Shown here piece after piece: positions 1 through 6,841 of a DNA stretch of 64,000 bases. Source of the stretch: Chloroflexota bacterium (GTDB lineage: Bacteria > Chloroflexota > Anaerolineae > Anaerolineales > Villigracilaceae); the NCBI GenBank assembly GCA_029782225.1, contig JAKOVF010000318.1:1-64000 (forward strand), in the 5' to 3' direction. The position numbers were made by a program, and so were the translations under genes. Each line of letters begins with the position of its first letter. Positions within the stretch are counted from its first letter, which is position 1. The notes beneath the pieces are model-generated. The model saw nothing but the letters and a program-made list of their open reading frames with translations, ran no database searches and was not told the DNA's origin.

Positions 1-1
1 C

Positions 2-1192
2 TATTATCGAAGTCAGGGTTCGTGGAATGGCGTTGCGAAAGCCTTCCAGCAAAATCCCAACCCGGTAAACCCGCAGATACCGCCCTCGCCGGATAATTTC
101 CGCTTCGTGCTGGCAGACGCAAAAGGACTCATCATCATTGGCGGACCTCCGCATTTGCAGCCCGGCGATCAAGCCTCTGAAAAAGATCTCGCAAACTCCA
201 CGCCTTTGAAATTGGATAACCAGGTGGTCGGATATCTTATATTGGGAGGATCACCCTTTGACCGCAATCCGCTTGAGTCCGCTTTTATCCGGCAGGTAAC
301 GAATACTCTGATTTACAGTGGAATGGCGGCCATAGTACTTGCGCTTGTACTGGGCATGATCCTCTCAAGCACATTGACCCGGCCCATCCGTGAATTGACC
401 AATGCCACGCGGGCAGTCTCGGGAGGAAGTTTGGGTCTGCAAGTCTCAGTCCGCTCTCAGGATGAACTGGGCGAACTGGTGCACGCCTTCAACAAAATGA
501 GCGCGGACCTTGCCACCTCCACCAACGCCCGCCGCCAAATGACTGCGGATATTGCGCACGATCTACGCACGCCGCTGAGCCTGATCCTTGGTCATGCAGA
601 AGCTGTGCACGATGGTGTCCTGCCCCCCTCGCTCGAAAACTTCGAGATCATCCGCGAAGAAGCGGGGCGGCTTGAACACCTGGTGGATGATTTGCGCACA
701 CTCTCCCTGGCAGATGCGGGCGAGCTTTCCATCGAAAAGCAGCCAGTGGATGTGAAGAAGTTATTGCAGGATATTGCCTCGGTTTATCAGCATCGAACGC
801 AACAGAAGGTCATTACCCTGGAACTGAATTTACCGTCGGAACTCCCAGTGGTCCAGGCAGATGCAAACCGTATTACACAAGTCATTAGGAACATTCTGGA
901 TAACGCGATTCGCTACACGCCCGAAAGCGGAAAAGTAATTTTAGGCGCAGGACAAGTGAATGACGGTGTGCAGATCTCCATCAAGGACAGCGGCCCCGGC
1001 ATTGAAGCCGACAAGGTCAACCACATCTTCGACCGCTTCTATCGTGCTGATCCCTCACGAACACGCGATGAGGGCGGCTCAGGGCTGGGACTGGCGATTG
1101 CCAGGTCCATTGTCCAGGCGCATGGCGGGCAGATTTGGGCAGAGTCAGTTTTGGGCGAGGGTGTGAATGTGTTGATCGTTCTACCAAGATAA
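2..1192 (+). CDS. Sensor histidine kinase, 5'-truncated by window edge
   Basis: This frame is open from base 2, so the true start lies outside the window. The visible protein has the end of an extracytoplasmic sensor region, a transmembrane helix (about bases 300-370), a HAMP linker, a HisKA domain with the H-box IAHDLRTPLS, and a HATPase_c domain with N-box NILDNAIRYTP, DSGPGIE and GSGLGLAIA. This is the layout of BaeS/PhoR-type kinases, which autophosphorylate on His and pass phosphate to an OmpR-like regulator, probably encoded upstream and out of view. A GTG at 107 could be mistaken for the start, but coding continues upstream of it. The ligand is unknown. The kinase assignment is secure. 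Confidence 0.93.
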   Translation, partial: YYRSQGSWNGVAKAFQQNPNPVNPQIPPSPDNFRFVLADAKGLIIIGGPPHLQPGDQASEKDLANSTPLKLDNQVVGYLILGGSPFDRNPLESAFIRQVTNTLIYSGMAAIVLALVLGMILSSTLTRPIRELTNATRAVSGGSLGLQVSVRSQDELGELVHAFNKMSADLATSTNARRQMTADIAHDLRTPLSLILGHAEAVHDGVLPPSLENFEIIREEAGRLEHLVDDLRTLSLADAGELSIEKQPVDVKKLLQDIASVYQHRTQQKVITLELNLPSELPVVQADANRITQVIRNILDNAIRYTPESGKVILGAGQVNDGVQISIKDSGPGIEADKVNHIFDRFYRADPSRTRDEGGSGLGLAIARSIVQAHGGQIWAESVLGEGVNVLIVLPR

Positions 1193-1201
1193 AAGAATCT
1201 T

Positions 1202-1274
1202 AACCACAGAGAGCACCGAGTCCACTGAGATTTTTAGAGTTTTTCTCCGTGGGCTCTGAGTTCTCCGTGGTTAC
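1202..1274. repeat. Dispersed imperfect palindromic repeat (CCACAGAGA / TCTCCGTGG type)
   Basis: Just after the kinase stop, TAACCACAGAGA (1201-1212) is mirrored by TCTCCGTGGTTA (1263-1274) with one mismatch. The inner blocks CACTGAGA and TTTTCTCCGTG also repeat the theme. Related sequence lies inside panE (42155-42220) and at the start of thiP (8453-8508). It looks like a mobile short repeat family rather than a gene-specific element. Confidence 0.7.
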
Positions 1275-1292
1275 GGCTTTTGCTCTCTAACA

Positions 1293-1324
1293 AAACAGGT
1301 GAGGCATTTCTGCCTCACCTGTTT
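1293..1324. terminator. Perfect 14-bp hairpin, bidirectional terminator
   Basis: AAACAGGTGAGGCA and TGCCTCACCTGTTT pair perfectly around a TTTC loop between the convergent kinase (ends 1192) and secreted-protein gene (ends 1355). The minus-strand transcript continues into TTTTG, so it probably terminates the minus gene and perhaps also the kinase. Confidence 0.75.
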
Positions 1325-1354
1325 GTGTTTCACTCCTTTCCAGACTCAAAGAGT

Positions 1355-1864
1355 CTATGGGGTTGGGGTCGGTTGAGTTCCATTAGCTGGCGGCGGACCT
1401 CCAGCGGGTCTATGGCCAAATCCGAAGCCAAAGCCGGGGCCGTCAAGGAAGCCCTTGTCGAGGCCTTCGAGTAGCCAATCTGCTTTTTCCTGCGTCATGG
1501 TTCCATCTGTCACGGCTTGGGTGATCTGCTGACGCATCTCGGTGGCATGTGCTGCTTTGATGGCATCCTGTACAACCTTTAAATCCACTCCAGCAGCATT
1601 GGCAAGGTCCTGCAAAGTTTTGCCGCTTTTGAGTTCAGTGGAGAGTTCATCCGTGGTCATGCCGAGCGCATCCGCCGCGGCCTGAAGTTCAGCCTGGCCG
1701 AGAAAGCCATGACCATGACCCGGGCAGGGTCCGCCTCTCAGGCCATCCGCGGGAGGCGTGGGCGATGTACCATCCTGTGCATAAGCGATGGTTGCTCCAA
1801 GTGCGCCGACCAGCATCAAACCGATGACCAATCCGCCAATGAGTTTGGGAAGTTTCTTGTTCAA
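1355..1864 (-). CDS. Secreted protein, function unknown
   Basis: The protein has 169 residues. A lysine-containing start and a hydrophobic segment (LIGGLVIGLMLVGALG) ending in AYA-Q look like a signal peptide. The mature part is helical, with two repeats of a turn-helix type (AAADALGMTTDELSTELKSG; VTDGTMTQEKADWLLEGL), and ends in a Gly/Pro/Phe-rich tail. This resembles small exported proteins that carry DUF2680-like helical repeats, but that is only a resemblance. The start chosen is TTG at 1864 because it lies 10 bases after a strong AAAGGAGGTGAG site. An in-frame ATG 45 bases upstream has no such site and would bury the signal peptide. The gene stands alone. Confidence 0.72.
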   Translation of the reverse strand: MNKKLPKLIGGLVIGLMLVGALGATIAYAQDGTSPTPPADGLRGGPCPGHGHGFLGQAELQAAADALGMTTDELSTELKSGKTLQDLANAAGVDLKVVQDAIKAAHATEMRQQITQAVTDGTMTQEKADWLLEGLDKGFLDGPGFGFGFGHRPAGGPPPANGTQPTPTP

Positions 1865-2051
1865 GTGAGTCTCACCTCCTTTCGATGTGGAATGAGTTGG
1901 TGTGTCCAACTGACCCTATGTTAGCAAGCAGCTGTAAAGAGCCTGTCAAAGACTTGTGGGGAAATTATGTGATCCACGTATGGTTCATTCTTTGGTCGCC
2001 TGAGCTAAACTGCCCCAAGATTACAGATGCGTGAGATTCCTATTTCCCCTA

Positions 2052-2080
2052 TTGACATCCGAATTGAAATATGACATACT
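2052..2080 (+). promoter_or_regulatory. Sigma70-type promoter for the 2.1-kb small transcript
   Basis: TTGACA (2052-2057), 17 bases, then CATACT (2075-2080). Transcription should begin near 2087, just ahead of the short ORF and hairpins at 2139-2249. Confidence 0.65.
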
Positions 2081-2138
2081 CTTGTCACCGCACGGGGGTT
2101 CTCAATCCAGCCTGCCATCCTATAGAAAGGAGGAGGTG

Positions 2139-2195
2139 ATGTCTAACATGGATAGTAGTAACAAACCCTGCGCTGTGGCATCCCTCCTCAAGTAA
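2139..2195 (+). CDS. Short ORF, 18 residues (leader peptide or small protein)
   Basis: MSNMDSSNKPCAVASLLK follows AAAGGAGG with a 5-base spacer, one of the best ribosome sites in the window. The ORF overlaps the first half and the loop of the hairpin at 2169-2214, so translation and folding would compete. There is no membrane segment, and one Cys is visible. No downstream gene on the same strand could be attenuated, because pfkA converges from the other side. It may be a real micro-protein or a dual-function RNA. Confidence 0.45.
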   Translation: MSNMDSSNKPCAVASLLK

Positions 2196-2223
2196 GTAAG
2201 GAAGCCACAGCGCACAACCCTAC

Positions 2224-2249
2224 GATTGCCACCTGAAAAGGTGGCAATC
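2224..2249 (+). terminator. 11-bp hairpin with GAAA loop
   Basis: GATTGCCACCT, GAAA, AGGTGGCAATC form a perfect stem. The trailing T-tract is weak (TGGCTTTAG), so this is a likely but not certain terminator of the small transcript. Confidence 0.5.
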
Positions 2250-2359
2250 TGGCTTTAGCCCCTTCGCCCTTCGGGCACCTCCCCCAAATTCGATATATGA
2301 TTTCCTGTCGTGACCAATATTATGGTGTCGAATTTCGGGAAGGCTGGGAGCGGGCAGAT

Positions 2360-3442
2360 TTATTCATCCCCAAAAGAGATCCCCATCCCTCGGGCAGAAA
2401 TGATCAGGTCATCATCCAGTTGGACCTGCTTGGTATAAGCTGTGGCTTCTTCGAGCGAAATATCTGTAACTTTCCCTGATTGCAGCCGGACCATACGGTC
2501 AAAAATGCCTTTGGCCGCCAGGCGAACCGCGGCCGCCCCATAACGACTGGCCAGGATACGATCAAATGCAGTCGGCGTGCCACCGCGCTGGATGTGGCCC
2601 AATACGGTGACACGCGTCTCAAAGCCTTGCGACTGAATGTACTCCCCTACCGCGTGTCCAATGCCGCCCAAACGGGGAACATAAACTTCATTCCCCTCAC
2701 GTGAATAGATTTGTTCACCGCCCAGCGGCTTGGCGCCTTCTGAGACCGCCAGAATGCTGAATTTGTACCCCAACTCTACGCGCTCCTGCACCTTGGCTAC
2801 CACCGACTCGAATTTGAAGGGAATTTCGGGGATCAGGATTACATCCGTGCCGCCGGCCATGCCCGCGTGCAGAGCAATAAACCCGGCGTTGCGTCCCATC
2901 AGCTCAAGGACCATCGCACGGTGATGTGCTTCCGCTGTGGTGTGCAGTCGGTCGATGGCATCCATCGCGATGTTCAAGGCGGTATCAAAGCCAAAGGTGA
3001 CTTCCGTGCCGCAGATGTCGTTATCGATGGTCTTGGGTACCCCGATAATCGGCACGCCTTTTTCATACAGGTGATGTGCAATATGGAGCGTGCCATCCCC
3101 GCCGACCACAAGCAAGGCATCCATCTTCAGCTTCTCGATCCCCTTTACAATCTCATCGGAGACATCAACAGTCTCCTGTTTGCCATCCCGCTTGACTAAC
3201 CGCGCGAACGGATTCCCGCGATTCGCCGTGCCAAGGATCGTCCCACCGCGGGGCAGAAGCCCGCGCACCGCCTGCATCCCAAGGGGAACAATGCCCTGCT
3301 CATCGATGAAGCCATCAAAGCCGTCACGAATGCCCAGGACTTCACAATCATGTTCAAGGACTGCGGTCTTGACCGCCGCCCGGATCACTGCATTCAAACC
3401 CGGCGCATCCCCGCCACCTGTCAAGATGCCGATACGTTTCAT
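2360..3442 (-). CDS. pfkA: 6-phosphofructokinase, group III (mixed-substrate) type
   Basis: The 360-residue cytoplasmic glycolytic enzyme phosphorylates fructose 6-phosphate. Visible family motifs are GILTGGGDAPGLNAVIR at the N-terminus, GGDGT (114-118), PKTIDND (136-142), and ELMGRNAG followed by AGGTD. The donor-determining positions combine Gly in GGDGT, typical of ATP enzymes, with Lys in PKTIDND, typical of pyrophosphate enzymes, so the phosphoryl donor cannot be settled from sequence. Two adjacent ATGs (3445, 3442) follow AAGGAG; 3442 has the better spacing and matches the family start MKRIG. Upstream in-frame codons are excluded because they run into the divergent promoter of the next gene. 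Confidence 0.93.
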   Translation of the reverse strand: MKRIGILTGGGDAPGLNAVIRAAVKTAVLEHDCEVLGIRDGFDGFIDEQGIVPLGMQAVRGLLPRGGTILGTANRGNPFARLVKRDGKQETVDVSDEIVKGIEKLKMDALLVVGGDGTLHIAHHLYEKGVPIIGVPKTIDNDICGTEVTFGFDTALNIAMDAIDRLHTTAEAHHRAMVLELMGRNAGFIALHAGMAGGTDVILIPEIPFKFESVVAKVQERVELGYKFSILAVSEGAKPLGGEQIYSREGNEVYVPRLGGIGHAVGEYIQSQGFETRVTVLGHIQRGGTPTAFDRILASRYGAAAVRLAAKGIFDRMVRLQSGKVTDISLEEATAYTKQVQLDDDLIISARGMGISFGDE

Positions 3443-3489
3443 CATAATTGCTCCTTTCCCAATCTTACCGAGACAGTTGGAATTCATTA

Positions 3490-3495
3490 TATAAT
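3490..3495 (+). promoter_or_regulatory. -10 box TATAAT directly before the DUF2085 gene
   Basis: TATAAT ends 6 bases before the ATG at 3502, so transcription should start at or beside the start codon (leaderless mRNA). No Shine-Dalgarno sequence precedes this ATG. A poor -35 candidate, TTACCG, lies at 3465-3470. Confidence 0.55.
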
Positions 3496-3501
3496 GGATG
3501 A

Positions 3502-4344
3502 ATGCAAACAGCGGCCCGACCATCACGGCTCATGCAAATCTCACACTGGCTCATTCCCTTCGCGATGGTGATCGCGCTCGCCGCGTGGTTCTACATCGCG
3601 CCCGAAGGCGCACTGGGGAAATTGGACGCCATCGGTTACGCGGTCTGTCATCGCATTGACGCGCGTTCCTTCCATATTGGCAATCGTCAACTCCCGTTGT
3701 GTGCGCGCTGCACAGGAGAATTCTTCTCGGCTGCAATTGCCCTCATTTTCATGGGGCTTGTTAGCGGCAGGCGCAGCAAATTGCCTTCACGCGGCATCCT
3801 CGCCGTGCTGGCGCTCTTCTTCCTTGCCTTTGGCATTGACGGTTCCAACTCACTGCTCTATCTGATGAAACAGACCGCCCCTGGCACGCTCACCCAAATC
3901 CCCAATTTGTATATTCCAAACAATACTTTGCGCTTGTTCACAGGCAGCGGCATGGGGATTGCGCTCGCAGCTATTCTATATCCAATTGTCAACCAGACTC
4001 TGTGGCGCGAGCTCGATGAGCGCCCCGCGCTGGAATGGAAATCCTTCGGTATCCTTGTTGGGATCATCCTCGTGCTCGACCTGTTAGTCCTCACTGAACA
4101 TCCTGCCATCCTGTATCCCATTGCGTACATCAGCGCGCTCGGCGTTCTATCCCTGCTGATCATCGTTTTTGGCGTTTTGTGGATGACGATCATGAGGACC
4201 GACAATACTTATGAGCGCATTCGCCAGTTGTGGTTGCCAACCGCCTCCGGCTTGACCCTGGCCTTGCTGCTCGTCCTCAGCATTGACCTGTTCCGTTTCA
4301 CTCTCACTGGTACCTGGAGTGGATTCCCGGGAGTCGGCGGATAG
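3502..4344 (+). CDS. DUF2085 family multi-pass membrane protein
   Basis: The protein has 280 residues and about six hydrophobic segments. After the first helix comes the family signature with paired cysteines, GYAVCHRIDARSFHIG and LPLCARCTGEF (about residues 50-77), which could hold a metal or form disulfides. The function of the family is unknown. The gene is divergent from pfkA, and its start is supported by the -10 box 6 bases upstream rather than by a ribosome site. A second ATG at 3532 is possible but would leave an untranslated leader with no ribosome site. DUF4126 follows 60 bases downstream on the same strand. Confidence 0.8.
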   Translation: MQTAARPSRLMQISHWLIPFAMVIALAAWFYIAPEGALGKLDAIGYAVCHRIDARSFHIGNRQLPLCARCTGEFFSAAIALIFMGLVSGRRSKLPSRGILAVLALFFLAFGIDGSNSLLYLMKQTAPGTLTQIPNLYIPNNTLRLFTGSGMGIALAAILYPIVNQTLWRELDERPALEWKSFGILVGIILVLDLLVLTEHPAILYPIAYISALGVLSLLIIVFGVLWMTIMRTDNTYERIRQLWLPTASGLTLALLLVLSIDLFRFTLTGTWSGFPGVGG

Positions 4345-4404
4345 GTTATAAACCTTTGCAGGGCTTTTGGGTGTTGCAAAGGTTGGTTAGTAAGGAGAAA
4401 TCAA

Positions 4405-4977
4405 ATGGAAGTTCTACTCGGCGTCTTCTCCGCTTTTGGCCTTTCGGCCAGTGCGGGATTAAATGCGTATATTCCGCTCTTGGTGATCGGTGTGATCGCC
4501 CATTATTTCCCGGATACCCTCAAGCTCAATCAGCCCTGGGACCTGATCGCCAACTCCTGGATTTTGATCCTTTTGGGCATCCTCGTGATCATCGAGATGC
4601 TTGCAGATAAAATCCCCGCCGTCAACCATGTCAACGACCTGATCCAGACTGTGGTCCGCCCGGTGGCCGGCGCGATCGCTTTCGCTGCCAGCGCAAAAGT
4701 CATCACTGACGTTCATCCCATCCTGGCACTGGCCTGCGGCCTGCTGGTGGCGGGGAGCGTGCATGCGGTCAAAGCCGGGGCAATTCGTCCAGCCGTGACA
4801 GCAACCACCGGCGGCGCGGCGAATATCCCTGTCAGCATTGCGGAGGATGTGGTCTCGTTCACCACCTCCCTGCTGGCGATCCTCGTCCCGCTCCTGATGG
4901 GAATCCTGCTGGTGCTGTTCATATCTTTTGTAATATGGTGGATATGGAAACGCACAGACAAGGCACAAACTGCCTGA
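4405..4977 (+). CDS. DUF4126 family membrane protein
   Basis: The protein has 190 residues and four to five membrane helices. It opens with a small-residue-rich helix (SAFGLSASAGLNAYIPLL) and carries a conserved central stretch (EMLADKIPAVNHVNDLIQT) and a Gly/Ala/Thr-rich loop (ATTGGAANIPVSIAED). These are hallmarks of the DUF4126 family, whose role is unknown. The ATG follows AAGGAGAAATCAA. It lies 60 bases after the DUF2085 gene and may be co-transcribed with it. The C-terminal tail is short and basic (WKRTDKAQ), pointing to a cytoplasmic end. Confidence 0.8.
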   Translation: MEVLLGVFSAFGLSASAGLNAYIPLLVIGVIAHYFPDTLKLNQPWDLIANSWILILLGILVIIEMLADKIPAVNHVNDLIQTVVRPVAGAIAFAASAKVITDVHPILALACGLLVAGSVHAVKAGAIRPAVTATTGGAANIPVSIAEDVVSFTTSLLAILVPLLMGILLVLFISFVIWWIWKRTDKAQTA

Positions 4978-4983
4978 TATAAT
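4978..4983 (+). promoter_or_regulatory. -10 box TATAAT for the 65-residue membrane protein gene
   Basis: TATAAT overlaps the stop of the DUF4126 gene. CAGACA at 4955-4960 is a 4/6 match to the -35 consensus at 17-base spacing. The resulting leader of about 55 bases ends with GAGGAGAAGAAATC before ATG 5044. Confidence 0.45.
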
Positions 4984-5043
4984 TTGAGAATCGTGGTGGC
5001 CGTCTCCGCGCGTGCGGAATCCTATCATTGAGGAGAAGAAATC

Positions 5044-5241
5044 ATGTCTGAAATGCCTGTTTCCCCTGCTTACACAGAGCCCCCTGAACAGCCGAAAAAG
5101 AGCAATACCTGGATCTGGATCGTGGTCGCGGTCGTTCTGTTGTGTTGCTGCTGCGTAGGCGGCATCTTAGGCTGGTGGCTGTGGAATAATGGCGACCGGC
5201 TCCTGCAAGGCACCGGCGTGTTCATCCAACTGCTTGCATAA
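5044..5241 (+). CDS. Small single-pass membrane protein, unknown function
   Basis: The protein has 65 residues: a Pro-rich cytoplasmic-looking start (SPAYTEPPEQPKKSNT), then one strong helix (WIWIVVAVVLLCCCCVGGILGWWLW) and a short polar tail. The run of four Cys at the helix end is typical of small envelope proteins in this group and may be acylated, but there is no lipobox at a cleavable position. The ribosome site GAGGAG is good. The gene ends at a strong bidirectional terminator. Function unknown. Confidence 0.65.
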   Translation: MSEMPVSPAYTEPPEQPKKSNTWIWIVVAVVLLCCCCVGGILGWWLWNNGDRLLQGTGVFIQLLA

Positions 5242-5256
5242 ATACCGACTCCTGTT

Positions 5257-5291
5257 CAACAAACCTCCCGCTTCACTCGGGAGGTTTGTTG
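5257..5291. terminator. Bidirectional terminator, 14-bp stem
   Basis: CAACAAACCTCCCG and CGGGAGGTTTGTTG pair perfectly around CTTCACT between convergent genes. The stop codon of the minus-strand DUF402 gene (5273-5275) sits in the loop, so the terminator overlaps the last codons of that gene. Confidence 0.8.
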
Positions 5292-5728
5292 TCGTTAAAG
5301 CGCGATTTCAACTCAGCCAGCGCGGTCAGCGCCCGTGCGCGTCTTTGTGGATCTAGCTGCAATTCCTCGAATTCGTCCTCATCCAGAACAGTCTGCTTTC
5401 CATCCGGACTCACCCAGAGGTCCAAAGCCAGATCGACAAAAGATACAGTGTGCTCCTCAATGACTGCAGGGGTGGCAACATTGCAATAACAACCTTTGAA
5501 GTGATTGTCGTCGCGGTCGTAGATTTCGAAGATGTTGAACCATTGATCAGAATAGAACGTTTCTACAAAGCGGTCATTTCTCTTCAGCACAACATCCATA
5601 AACGGCACATCATCCCGATTGAAGAGCGCTTCCAAAACCACAGCGTTCTCTTCACGCCGCAGCACCACCCCTTCATATTGCCACGTAATTTCGCCCAACA
5701 AATTTTTCTTCAACACTTTGATGTTCAT
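5273..5728 (-). CDS. DUF402 domain protein (nucleoside phosphatase/FAU-1-like fold)
   Basis: This 151-residue cytoplasmic protein has the DUF402 signature: an aromatic WQYEGVVLRRE start, FNIFEIYD, KGCYCNVATP, and the acidic core VDLALDLWVSPDGKQTVLDE followed by DEFEEL. Family members with this Asp/Glu-rich centre bind divalent metal and include nucleoside di/triphosphatases and RNA-binding FAU-1 relatives. Which activity applies here cannot be told. The 3' end lies inside the terminator hairpin shared with the convergent small membrane protein gene. Confidence 0.78.
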   Translation of the reverse strand: MNIKVLKKNLLGEITWQYEGVVLRREENAVVLEALFNRDDVPFMDVVLKRNDRFVETFYSDQWFNIFEIYDRDDNHFKGCYCNVATPAVIEEHTVSFVDLALDLWVSPDGKQTVLDEDEFEELQLDPQRRARALTALAELKSRFNDNKPPE

Positions 5729-5775
5729 ATTTATTCAGGACTCAACATCCCCTGACGTTAGGGATCAGTAGAGAA

Positions 5776-5797
5776 TCGAAAGTCCGGAGACTTTCGA
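5776..5797 (-). terminator. Hairpin after the thiamine transporter operon
   Basis: TCGAAAGTC and GACTTTCGA pair perfectly around a 4-base loop. Read on the minus strand the stem is followed by TTCTCT, a modest T-tract. It lies 16 bases after the ATPase gene stop and is the likely end of the thi operon. Confidence 0.5.
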
Positions 5798-5812
5798 CCT
5801 CGATGATACCAT

Positions 5813-6799
5813 TCAAGATAGACATTCCACAGTTACCCTTACTCGGACGATTTGGCCGATCATCGGTTTGGCCTTCATTTGGATCACGATCCCGCCTCGC
5901 GCGTGGACCTCGAACTGCTCCCGGTTAAAGATCACATCCTCCACTTTGAGCTTGATCTCTTCACCACCTTCAGCATCAACTTCTTTCATGAGGAGGGAGA
6001 CACGTTCGCCTCTTTTTCGCCTGCAGCTCACAGAAAAGATTCCATACTCTGTCTTGACTTTGCCCGGCGAAGCCATGATCCCTTCAATCACGTTTCCCAC
6101 ACCCAAAAACTTCGCCACCCACGCCGAGCGAGGATCCGACCACAATTCCGCTGCTGTCCCTGCCCGTACGATCAGGCCATCATGCAAGAGCAGGATTCGA
6201 TCTGCAATCTCAAAAGCCTCCTCCTGATCGTGAGTCACATAAATGGCAGGTATCTTCGTTTGATGCAGGATATCGCGCAATTCGTTGAGCAAATCCTCCT
6301 TCAAAGTCCTGTCCAATGCACCAAGAGGTTCATCGAACATGAGCAGGCGCGGTTGGGGAGCGAGTGCGCGCGCCAATGCCACGCGTTGCTGTTCGCCACC
6401 GGAAAGTTCAGTCACTTTTCTTTTTTCAAAGCCTGTCAAACCAACTTGTTGCAGCAGCGTAGCTACACGCAGTGAAATTCCATCCGAGGGGAGTTTTCGC
6501 ATTCGCAGGCCAAATGCGACGTTTTCAAAAACATTGAGGTGAGGAAATAGCCCATAATCCTGAAAGACCAGGCCAAAATCCCGCGCGTGCGGTGGTGTCG
6601 AGGCCAGGTCGATGCCATTGAATAAGACCTGTCCGGAGTCGGGGGTTTCCAATCCAGCAATGATCCGCAAAAGCGTGGACTTGCCGCTCCCCGACGCTCC
6701 CAGCAAACAGATCGTCTCCCCCGTCTTGAGATTGAACGAGACATCTTTGAGCAGAGGCTTGCCTTCGTATTCCTTGGATATGTGTTTGAGTTCGAGCAT
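5813..6799 (-). CDS. thiQ: ABC transporter ATPase, ThiQ-like (thiamine import)
   Basis: This 328-residue ATPase powers the neighbouring permease. Motifs in order are Walker A GASGSGKST (34-42), Q-loop FQDYG, signature LSGGEQQRVALARAL, Walker B RLLMFDEP with ALD, and H-loop THDQEEAF. A C-terminal extension of about 100 residues looks like the regulatory OB-fold (TOBE) found in Fe3+/spermidine/thiamine-type importer ATPases. By sequence alone it could serve iron or another substrate. The thiamine role comes from the operon, which carries a TPP riboswitch and thiamine pyrophosphokinase. It is the last gene of the operon, 23 bases after the permease. The intergenic gap holds palindromic repeats. 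Confidence 0.85.
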   Translation of the reverse strand: MLELKHISKEYEGKPLLKDVSFNLKTGETICLLGASGSGKSTLLRIIAGLETPDSGQVLFNGIDLASTPPHARDFGLVFQDYGLFPHLNVFENVAFGLRMRKLPSDGISLRVATLLQQVGLTGFEKRKVTELSGGEQQRVALARALAPQPRLLMFDEPLGALDRTLKEDLLNELRDILHQTKIPAIYVTHDQEEAFEIADRILLLHDGLIVRAGTAAELWSDPRSAWVAKFLGVGNVIEGIMASPGKVKTEYGIFSVSCRRKRGERVSLLMKEVDAEGGEEIKLKVEDVIFNREQFEVHARGGIVIQMKAKPMIGQIVRVRVTVECLS

Positions 6800-6808
6800 G
6801 TTTTATTC

Positions 6809-6841
6809 AAGTGACGGTCACTTTAGAAGTGAGTGTCACTT
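6809..6841. repeat. Tandem pair of AAGTGAC/GTCACTT palindromes
   Basis: AAGTGACGGTCACTT (6809-6823) and AAGTGAGTGTCACTT (6827-6841) sit side by side at the 3' end of thiP, overlapping its last codons. A third relative, AGGTGACAGTCACCT, lies at 49049-49063. Confidence 0.6.

Larger units (their letters stand above)
2087..2255 (+). ncRNA. Candidate structured small transcript
   Basis: Between its own promoter and a hairpin at 2224-2249 lies an isolated transcription unit of about 165 bases, in a 495-base stretch without any long gene. It holds a strong ribosome site, an 18-codon ORF (2139-2195), and an 11-bp perfect hairpin (TGCGCTGTGGC 2169-2179 with GCCACAGCGCA 2204-2214). The loop of that hairpin carries CCTCCTC (2183-2189), the exact complement of GAGGAGG (2130-2136) in the ribosome site, so a pseudoknot that hides the ribosome site is possible. 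I do not recognise the RNA. The rest of 1865-2359 shows nothing clear. Confidence 0.5.
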
